Below the pieces are notes generated by a model. The model did no database searches. It was given only the letters and a program-made list of their open reading frames with translations, and was not told the DNA's origin. Source: Desulfobacteraceae bacterium (lineage in GTDB: Bacteria; Desulfobacterota; Desulfobacteria; Desulfobacterales; Desulfosarcinaceae). Taken from it: a stretch of DNA of 12,116 bases. This document shows, piece after piece, positions 6,929-12,116 of the stretch; within the stretch, counting starts at the first letter, position 1, and every line of letters starts with the position of its first letter. Location of the stretch: contig JALVQM010000339.1 of the NCBI GenBank assembly GCA_027025615.1, positions 1-12,116 of the forward strand. The letters are read 5' to 3'. A program made the translations under genes and the position numbers.

Positions 6929-6957
6929 ATTGTAATTGATAAAGACAGTAATGTCAA
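6929..6957 (-). promoter_or_regulatory. Near-consensus promoter of the DUF4388/DUF1566 gene
   Basis: On the minus strand a perfect TTGACA (6957-6952), an ideal 17-base spacer and TACAAT (6934-6929, 5 of 6) lie about 80 bases before the ATG at 6847. This is the best sigma-70 promoter in the window. It predicts a leader of roughly 75 bases. Confidence 0.6.
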
Positions 6958-6972
6958 AAAGCTTCGACATTA
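6949..6972. promoter_or_regulatory. Operator-like inverted repeat over the -35 box
   Basis: Perfect seven-base arms TAATGTC (6949-6955) and GACATTA (6966-6972) are separated by ten bases. One arm overlaps the -35 hexamer of the minus-strand promoter at 6929-6957, the classic position for a repressor, and the site lies in the 239-base gap between divergent genes. The symmetry is seen directly; the binding protein is unknown. The TetR and ParB/RAM proteins in this window are possible candidates by neighbourhood only. Confidence 0.42.
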
Positions 6973-7086
6973 TGTAGAGCGGCAAAAAAAACAAATGAGT
7001 CTTGAAATGTAAACAGACCGTTGAAAACTACTGCATCCGGTGGCACAAAGGCAAAGGGTCATTTGCGAAACCACAAGAGATGATAT

Positions 7087-7719
7087 ATGCTGGATGCCAT
7101 GCAGGTATTGGCTGTTTCGGATACTGTTGTGGAACACCTTTTAAACCCTGACTTGCAGGACCGATATGTCGGGGTCGATCTGATATTAAGCTGCGGAGAT
7201 CTTCCCCCTGAATTTCTGGGACGCTTAAAAGAGCGTTTTAATGTTCCTGTTTTCTATGTCCGCGGAAATCATGACATCCGTTACCCCCATCGCAGTCTGG
7301 CGGGCTGCACGAATCTGCATGCCAAAGTAATCGAATATAATGGGCTGCGGATGGCCGGGCTCGAGGGCTGTCGCTGGTACAACGGGGGACCGGCACAGTA
7401 CAGTGAAATGGAAATGAAACGTATCCTGCGGCGGCTCAAGCCTCTGATGAAGCGCTCCGGAGGAATCGATATCATGCTTTCCCACGCCCCCCCGCGTCAT
7501 GTCCACGACAAACCGGACAGGTGCCATAAAGGATTCAAATGTTTTCACCAAATTATCGAAAAATACAAGCCCCGTTACTGGTTCCACGGTCATATCCACG
7601 CCGAGTACCATGACCCGGCCGAACGTATTACCCGCTGTCATCAAACAGAGGTAATCAATTGCTATGAGTACTTTCTCATCGACATCGTCCCTGCTCAACC
7701 GCATAGCCAGGCTTTTTGA
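7087..7719 (+). CDS. Calcineurin-like metallophosphoesterase
   Basis: 210 residues. Metal-binding blocks of the calcineurin-like fold appear in order: S-D-T-V (11-14), S-C-G-D-L (35-39), R-G-N-H-D (59-63), S-H-A-P-P (132-136) and G-H-I-H (168-171). The first block normally reads D-x-H; here V14 replaces the histidine. Because all other ligands are intact, this is more likely a subfamily variant than a dead enzyme. The protein has no signal peptide or membrane segment, so it is a cytoplasmic phosphomonoesterase or phosphodiesterase of unknown substrate. Seven cysteines and many histidines occur, including C-H-K-G-F-K-C-F-H (146-154). The ATG at 7087 follows a modest AAGAGA site; M5 is an alternative start. 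Its last 56 bases overlap the start of the next gene, suggesting linked translation with the ParB-like protein. Confidence 0.88.
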   Translation: MLDAMQVLAVSDTVVEHLLNPDLQDRYVGVDLILSCGDLPPEFLGRLKERFNVPVFYVRGNHDIRYPHRSLAGCTNLHAKVIEYNGLRMAGLEGCRWYNGGPAQYSEMEMKRILRRLKPLMKRSGGIDIMLSHAPPRHVHDKPDRCHKGFKCFHQIIEKYKPRYWFHGHIHAEYHDPAERITRCHQTEVINCYEYFLIDIVPAQPHSQAF

Positions 7720-8752
7720 TACCCGTTCCAAGCATGCCAAATGTTTCGAGGAAAAGCGGCTCAATGAGGCCGCTTTCGATACCATTGACAGGGGTGTTAA
7801 AACTGTGGCTCTTGAAAAAATAACCGGCAGCGTTGGACGCTACCATGACTTTGATAACAGCTTCCGCCCCAGGCAGCATCTGCCGGGTGAACGCCTGGAG
7901 AGAATAAAGAAGCTGATACGCCAAGGCCACAAACTGCCGCCGGTCAAATTGTACCAGATAAGAGACGAATTTTATGTTCTCGACGGGAATCACCGCATCT
8001 CCGCGGCCAAGCAATTAGGCCACAAGCAGATCGAAGCCCGGATCCTGGAGTTTATTCCTTCCAGGAATACTCTGGAAAACGTTCTTTACCGGGAAAAAAC
8101 TGCGTTCCATGACCAGACAGGGATTCCCGGCCAAATCGAATTGACAGAGCTCGGCCAGTATGCTCTGCTTAACAATCAAATCGAAATCCATCGCCGACAC
8201 CTGCAATACATCCGAAATTGCCGGGTTGATTTAAAAACAGCTGCTTTGGACTGGTATCAGACCATTTATCAACCTCTGCGCACCATTATAGAAAAAGGCA
8301 ATCTTCTTGCGGGCTTTGCCGGGCGAACCCTGGATGATTTGTATGCTTACATTTCTTATCAACAATGGGTTAAGGGTCAAAGGCGTCGCTACGGAATTGG
8401 AATTGATCGCTTGATACCCAAAGATATGGAGGACTTCAGAGAGCAAATGGCAGAAAAAGAAGAATTTGAATATCCTGAAATGAAACGGCAAATTACAGCA
8501 TTTGTTCTTATAAACATACGCGCCAGAAATGAAAACCGGATAATGGATAAACTTTTCGCTCTGGAAGAGATAAAGGAAATCCACTCAGTTCACGGCGACA
8601 TCGACCTGCTTGTTAAAATAGTCCTGACCCGTGACCTGCTGGCTTCAGACACGGAAATAATTGCCCATTTTGTCCAGGATAATATCCGCCGAATCAACGG
8701 TGTGCTGAGTACCCAAACCCTGATACCGGGCTTTTCAAAAATCAAACCATGA
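7664..8752 (+). CDS. ParB/sulfiredoxin-like domain protein fused to a C-terminal Lrp/AsnC ligand-binding (RAM) domain
   Basis: 362 residues. About 48-130 form a ParB/Srx-like domain with R-x-L-P-G-E-R-L-E-R-I-K-K-L-I-R-Q-G, L-P-P-V-K-L-Y and Y-V-L-D-G-N-H-R-I-S-A-A-K-Q-L-G (104-119); G-N-H-R stands where ParB has its G-E-R-R CTP-contact motif. The middle (about 136-260) is helical, with I-E-I-H-R-R-H-L, D-W-Y-Q-T-I-Y-x-P-L and F-A-G-R-T-L-D-D-L-Y segments that I recall from other ParB-like proteins. About 277-356 match the Lrp/AsnC RAM domain: A-F-V-L-I-N-I, then I-x-S-V-H-G-D-I-D-L-L-V-K-I and I-N-G-V-L-S-T-Q-T-L-I-P. No Lrp-type winged helix is present, so this is not an ordinary Lrp regulator. 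The start is constrained: a stop codon lies at 7652-7654 in frame, and the ATG at 7664 is the first good start, with GAGG 13 bases upstream. That places it inside the phosphoesterase gene. A nucleotide- or DNA-linked regulatory role responding to a small molecule is inferred. Confidence 0.82.
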   Translation: MSTFSSTSSLLNRIARLFDTRSKHAKCFEEKRLNEAAFDTIDRGVKTVALEKITGSVGRYHDFDNSFRPRQHLPGERLERIKKLIRQGHKLPPVKLYQIRDEFYVLDGNHRISAAKQLGHKQIEARILEFIPSRNTLENVLYREKTAFHDQTGIPGQIELTELGQYALLNNQIEIHRRHLQYIRNCRVDLKTAALDWYQTIYQPLRTIIEKGNLLAGFAGRTLDDLYAYISYQQWVKGQRRRYGIGIDRLIPKDMEDFREQMAEKEEFEYPEMKRQITAFVLINIRARNENRIMDKLFALEEIKEIHSVHGDIDLLVKIVLTRDLLASDTEIIAHFVQDNIRRINGVLSTQTLIPGFSKIKP

Positions 8753-8764
8753 GCTGCTGTGAAA

Positions 8765-10615
8765 TTATAGATTGAAAATAAAGACCTTGGCGGCCAGCCC
8801 AGCGGCCACTGCAAATGCATGTACACAAATTACCGGCCAAAGGCTCTGGAAACGCTCACGAATCATTGCCACAACTATGCCATAAACAACCGACCCGGTT
8901 ACAACACGTGCCAGGTTGAACGAAGTCAGGGCAGTATCAAAATAGCCCAAGGGGCTGAAAACAAGGGCCGCCATAAATCCGGTGTAAAGTATCGTCGAAC
9001 CGAGAGCAGGCCAGGAAATAAACCAGGGACTGTCGGTACGCTGAATACGGGCATATTGAGCCAGCAATCCATGGGCCAGCCCCCGGAACAACCCTTCCAA
9101 GGCAATTGGCATTAGTCCGGCAAGAATAAAAATACAGCCGTTGCCCATTTTTTCAAATGCTTGGACCGGGGCCCAAACACCCCCTACAGCGCCGCAGACA
9201 ACCGCCAGGGGTAACAGCCAGATTCCACTGTATCCGCACGGCATTACCAGACCGAACTGCCAGCTGCGCCCCCTGGCAGTCAGCAGTAAACCCAGGCTGC
9301 AAAAGACAAACAAGGCTGTTGCAAAACCGAAAAGCGATGTCTGCCATAATTGACCTTCAGCCTGCAGTGAAAGCCATTTGGCAGGATTCCAGGTCAAACC
9401 TATTTCATGGGCACAAACCGTAATGGCGCCTACCAGGGCCGCCACCAGGATAAAACGGTAAATCATTGACAATACAGACGGCCTGTTCATAACCTGCTTG
9501 CAGGCATCAACTATCTGTTGGGGATTCAAATGGGTACCGCTTTCGCGGGGTGACCCGCCGATTTCACCTGAACCGCCCCATTTATTGTTCCTGGTACGAC
9601 ACCTTACCGCCGGGTCCAGGAAATTGAGCCTATCATAGACAGCCTCAAGTTCAGCGGGCATGAAAAGGTCCATTTTCCTTACCGTATAGGCCCCGGGTCC
9701 TCTTTTTAAAAAAACAACCCCCAGGCGACCGCCATAAAGCTTGGTAAGGTGAGGTTCGATTTCATAGATACCCTGGTCAGACTTGACCGCCGCCACCAAA
9801 CGCTGCTGATTTATCTGGACACAGGCTAATTCCTCAATACCCTTGTAATCGGCAAAATCACTGGCCTTGTACAAAACCTGATCCAGCTTGTGGAGCACTT
9901 TGGTAGTATATTGGAGCATGTCGGTATCTTCCCACATGCCGTCTTTCTTCAAGGCTATTTCATCGGACCTCAAATAATCTATCAGTTTCTGAAGCCTACG
10001 CAACAACTCAGGGGGCAAAGCGGCCAATTCTTTCATCTCTAGGCCAAGGGCGTCAATAACACCTTCCAGGCGGACCAGGGCGAATAAAACCCGGCGTTGA
10101 ATACCGTTGCGTTCTTCCAAGCGCAAATGATTGAGCAAAATCCAAATCGCCAAGATGGTATCCAGATCCGGTTCACCGGCAAATATGTGCCATTGCTGAC
10201 CTCTAAGATCCAGGCCTTTCATGTGCATTACCAGGGCCTGTTCACAGGTAGCCATGGTAAAAGCCCTGACACAGCCTTCATGATGATCAAGGTTATAAAC
10301 CTTGCGTTCGTGGTCCATGAAGGGCTCACATTGGGCAACACCATCAAGAAAAATAGTTCCCGGCGGTGACTTCCGGGCAACCGAGCCGGAAAGGGAAAGT
10401 TCAGGTTCGATGTGCACATTCAGGTTGGGTGCTTCCAAACAGATCAGGACCTGCTCACCGTCTACTTTGCGTATCGCGTATCGCTCGGGCAAATTGGCTG
10501 CCTGGCGCCCCTTTGCCTGGACCAAACCAGCGGTAGTACCGCTCGCCCCAAGGGTTGCCCCCTTAGTCCGGCCATTGATCGTGCTTTGCCTTCGTTTCAA
10601 GTTTGATACACTCAT
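8765..10615 (-). CDS. DHH-like hydrolase region fused to a CPBP-protease-like membrane domain
   Basis: 616 residues. After a basic low-complexity start (1-40), the soluble part (about 45-370) carries L-D-G (90-92), N-L-D110-H111-H112-E-G-C, A-T-x-E-Q-A, then E-P-D150-L-D152-T, and a glycine-rich W-G-G-S-G-E-I-G-G-S-P-R block (346-357). These resemble DHH-family phosphoesterase motifs, but the D-x-D element follows DHH instead of preceding it. From about 385 to 614 there are six or seven hydrophobic helices with A-L-E-G-L-F-R-G (505-512) and W-P-V-I-C-V-H-A-F (593-601), resembling the EExxxR and late histidine motifs of CPBP (CAAX/Abi) intramembrane proteases; the first glutamate is leucine here. 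The protein thus has a cytosolic hydrolase-like head on a membrane domain. The start at 10615 has no clear ribosome binding site, though a stop codon lies two codons upstream; a TTG at codon 31 is an alternative. It converges on the ParB-RAM gene, with 12 bases between stop codons. Substrates are unknown. Confidence 0.75.
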   Translation of the reverse strand: MSVSNLKRRQSTINGRTKGATLGASGTTAGLVQAKGRQAANLPERYAIRKVDGEQVLICLEAPNLNVHIEPELSLSGSVARKSPPGTIFLDGVAQCEPFMDHERKVYNLDHHEGCVRAFTMATCEQALVMHMKGLDLRGQQWHIFAGEPDLDTILAIWILLNHLRLEERNGIQRRVLFALVRLEGVIDALGLEMKELAALPPELLRRLQKLIDYLRSDEIALKKDGMWEDTDMLQYTTKVLHKLDQVLYKASDFADYKGIEELACVQINQQRLVAAVKSDQGIYEIEPHLTKLYGGRLGVVFLKRGPGAYTVRKMDLFMPAELEAVYDRLNFLDPAVRCRTRNNKWGGSGEIGGSPRESGTHLNPQQIVDACKQVMNRPSVLSMIYRFILVAALVGAITVCAHEIGLTWNPAKWLSLQAEGQLWQTSLFGFATALFVFCSLGLLLTARGRSWQFGLVMPCGYSGIWLLPLAVVCGAVGGVWAPVQAFEKMGNGCIFILAGLMPIALEGLFRGLAHGLLAQYARIQRTDSPWFISWPALGSTILYTGFMAALVFSPLGYFDTALTSFNLARVVTGSVVYGIVVAMIRERFQSLWPVICVHAFAVAAGLAAKVFIFNL

Positions 10616-10647
10616 CTGTTAAGCAGGTCTTACCACCCGCCTCAGGT

Positions 10648-10668
10648 TTAACAATCAACCCTTGTTAA
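10648..10668. promoter_or_regulatory. Inverted repeat TTAACAA-N7-TTGTTAA upstream of the DHH-CPBP gene
   Basis: Perfect seven-base arms at 10648-10654 and 10662-10668 are separated by seven bases, 33-53 bases before the start codon and downstream of the predicted promoter. A further CTTAACA lies directly before the ATG. It may be an operator or a leader hairpin; the symmetry is clear, the role is not. Confidence 0.35.
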
Positions 10669-10683
10669 GTAACTTTTAAGCGC

Positions 10684-10701
10684 AATCCAAGAGCCTGGAT
10701 T
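10684..10701. other. Stem-loop AATCCA/TGGATT
   Basis: Six-base arms (10684-10689 and 10696-10701) enclose a six-base loop between the hybrid kinase stop codon and the DHH-CPBP start. There is no U-tract on the minus strand, so it is not a standard terminator. Within the predicted leader it could be structural. Confidence 0.25.
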
Positions 10702-10718
10702 CAACCAGCACAGGACTA

Positions 10719-10747
10719 TTCATATCAACCACCTGTGGCAGGGTCAA
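10719..10747 (-). promoter_or_regulatory. Candidate promoter for the DHH-CPBP gene
   Basis: On the minus strand TTGACC (10747-10742, 5 of 6), a 17-base spacer and TATGAA (10724-10719, 4 of 6) lie in the 165-base gap after the kinase gene, predicting a leader of about 95 bases. The spacer holds a small CCAC/GTGG symmetry (10729-10738). A separate promoter suggests the two minus-strand genes need not form one operon. Confidence 0.4.
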
Positions 10748-10780
10748 GCAACATGATGAGTATGCAAAACGCGGATGGAT

Positions 10781-12116
10781 TCAGTTAAGAACGGCCGTCT
10801 TCAGCCCGGAAATGCTCTGCTTTTCATTTTTTTTATCGGAGTGCGGGTTTGCCTTTGAAACAATTCTCGTCCATTTATCCAGTTTTTCCTGCAGCTGCCC
10901 GGGTTTGACAGGTTTTGCAATATAATCGTTCATACCGGCTTTCAGGCATTTTTCCTTGTCACCCTTCATGACATTGGCGGTCATTGCCAGAATCGGTACT
11001 TCCGGATTCAACACTCCACTTCCGTCCTGCCTGATGCGCCGGGCGGCCTCCAAACCGTCCATTTCGGGCATCTGGACATCCATCAGTACCAAATCAAAAT
11101 GTTTTTTTCGCAAAAGTTCCAGTGCCTCCCTGCCATTGCCGACCACCTGAGCCGAATATCCAAGATTTGACAATATTTTCAGGGCAACCTTCTGGTTAAC
11201 CAGGTTGTCTTCAGCCAATAGAATTTTGACATCCCTGCGCCGCGCCTCTGCAATGCTGTGCCTGGTGACAAGAGTGGTTTCCGGTTGATTTTTCCCCATG
11301 GACTGCCCCCTGACAACGGCCACCAGGCAATCGTAAAGTACCGACTGTTTGACAGGTTTTCTTAGATAGGCCGCAAAGCCGGCCTTTTTCATCCGTTCAG
11401 CATCACCCCGCAGCCCATGTGAAGTAAGCATCACCAAAAGGGTACTTTCAAGGTTGGGATCAGCCTTTATGGCCAGCCCCAGGGAGCGCCCGTCCATGTC
11501 GGGCATCATGTAATCGATAATGGCCAGTTTGTAAGGATCTCCGGCCTCAAATGCCTCATGCATAAGTTTAAGGGCCTCCGTACCTGCCTCGGCCAGTGAA
11601 AATCGACACCGCCAGGATTTCAAATAGGTGGCAAAAACCTCCCTGTTGGTGGCATTGTCATCCACTACCAGGATCCGCTTGCCGCTAATGTCCACCGGAA
11701 TCCGCCTTATGGCCTCTGACACTTCAGGTTGCCTGAAAAACCGGGCTGTAAACCAAAAAATGGAACCCTTGCCTTCCACACTATCCACTCCAATCCGCCC
11801 CCCCATCATTTGAACCAGTTTCTTGCTGATGGCCAAACCCAGCCCGGTGCCTCCAAAACGCCGTGTCGTGGAAGAATCTACCTGGGAAAAGGACTTAAAA
11901 AGTCTGTCCATCCTATCGGCAGGTATACCGATACCCGTGTCCAGAACCCTGAAAAGTACTTTTACCTGGTCTTTATCCTCTTTTTCCAGACCCACCCGTA
12001 TGGTAACTTCCCCTTCCGAGGTAAATTTGATTGCGTTGCCGGCAAGGTTCATCAATACCTGTCGCAACCGGCTTGGATCACCACGCAGCAGGGACGGGAC
12101 CTGGGGATCCACCAAA
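10781..12116 (-). CDS. Hybrid sensor histidine kinase, C-terminal part: ATPase domain plus two receiver domains
   Basis: The frame is open to the window edge, so the sensor region, the phospho-accepting histidine box and the start of the kinase lie outside; about 444 residues are visible. The HATPase domain shows the N-box L-x-N-L-x-G-N-A-I-K-F-T (about 21-32), D59-T-G-I-G-I, the F-box F-x-S-F-S-Q-V-D-S-S-T-T-R and G-G-T-G-L-G-L (88-94). The first receiver (about 145-268) has V-D-D-N, phospho-acceptor D201 in I-I-D-Y-M-M-P-D-M-D-G, T231 and K253-P. The second (about 296-417) has A-E-D-N, D346 in M-D-V-Q-M-P-E-M-D-G, T379 and K401-P. Both look fully active. No HPt domain follows; the protein ends in a short charged tail, so an HPt protein elsewhere would be needed for a full phosphorelay. 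No cognate response regulator is in the window. Confidence 0.95.
   Translation of the reverse strand, partial: LVDPQVPSLLRGDPSRLRQVLMNLAGNAIKFTSEGEVTIRVGLEKEDKDQVKVLFRVLDTGIGIPADRMDRLFKSFSQVDSSTTRRFGGTGLGLAISKKLVQMMGGRIGVDSVEGKGSIFWFTARFFRQPEVSEAIRRIPVDISGKRILVVDDNATNREVFATYLKSWRCRFSLAEAGTEALKLMHEAFEAGDPYKLAIIDYMMPDMDGRSLGLAIKADPNLESTLLVMLTSHGLRGDAERMKKAGFAAYLRKPVKQSVLYDCLVAVVRGQSMGKNQPETTLVTRHSIAEARRRDVKILLAEDNLVNQKVALKILSNLGYSAQVVGNGREALELLRKKHFDLVLMDVQMPEMDGLEAARRIRQDGSGVLNPEVPILAMTANVMKGDKEKCLKAGMNDYIAKPVKPGQLQEKLDKWTRIVSKANPHSDKKNEKQSISGLKTAVLN

Noticed and set aside
6848..6994. 49-residue N-terminal extension of the DUF4388/DUF1566 protein
   Set aside because: It crosses the predicted promoter and inverted repeat, lacks a good ribosome binding site, and the ATG at 6847 has AGGAG at good spacing.
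7664..8752. A toxin-antitoxin or defence system made of the phosphoesterase and ParB-like genes
   Set aside because: The pair is overlapping and unusual, but there is no toxin-like size, mobile context or defence-associated domain to support this.
8819..9423. Plus-strand open frames opposite the CPBP-like domain (8819-9115, 9141-9423)
   Set aside because: Proline/arginine-rich compositions typical of antisense frames; no domain resemblance.
1..12116. tRNA, rRNA, CRISPR array, insertion sequence or prophage attachment site
   Set aside because: No T-loop-like GGTTCRANYCC words, regularly spaced direct repeats, transposase motifs or terminal inverted repeats were found on reading both strands; a tRNAscan-SE and ISfinder search would settle it.

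Overview
The window reads as part of a chromosome from an anaerobic, sulfate-reducer-like bacterium, most likely Desulfobacterota (former Deltaproteobacteria). The case rests on a periplasmic multihaem class III (c3-type) cytochrome, a DUF4388/DUF1566 envelope protein, a ParB-like protein carrying an Lrp-type domain, a two-receiver hybrid histidine kinase, and mid-range GC with bacterial ribosome binding sites. The taxonomic call is an inference. No phage, transposon, CRISPR array, rRNA or tRNA was seen.

Layout. (1) Positions 1-1603: the 3' part of an RNase II/R-family exoribonuclease (+) converges on a YbaK/EbsC-family tRNA deacylase (-). (2) Positions 1604-3457: a promoter-bearing gap, then a TetR/AcrR repressor (+) and a DUF554 membrane protein (+), probably starting at TTG and closed by a two-part stem-loop. 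(3) Positions 3458-6847, minus strand: an 829-residue single-pass membrane protein (cytoplasmic DUF4388, one transmembrane helix, six ~50-residue helical repeats, coiled coil, DUF1566) followed downstream by a secreted tetrahaem cytochrome c. The large gene has a near-consensus promoter (TTGACA-17-TACAAT) overlapped by an inverted repeat. The cytochrome gene also has a candidate promoter of its own. (4) Positions 7087-8752, plus strand: a calcineurin-like metallophosphoesterase whose 3' end overlaps by 56 bases a gene for an unusual protein joining a ParB/sulfiredoxin-like domain to a C-terminal Lrp/AsnC ligand-binding (RAM) domain. (5) Positions 8765-12116, minus strand: the 3' part of a hybrid histidine kinase with two receiver domains, then a 616-residue protein joining a DHH-like hydrolase region to a CPBP-protease-like membrane domain, with its own candidate promoter.

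How the genes fit together. Most are housekeeping or regulatory genes in short transcription units, not one pathway. Two places look least described. The first is 4358-8752, where an inner-membrane scaffold or sensor and a cytochrome are transcribed away from an overlapping phosphoesterase/ParB-RAM pair, with an operator-like dyad between them. The second is the DHH-CPBP fusion, in which the acidic DxD motif follows DHH instead of preceding it and the protease motif lacks its first glutamate. Functions for both are inferred from domain motifs only.
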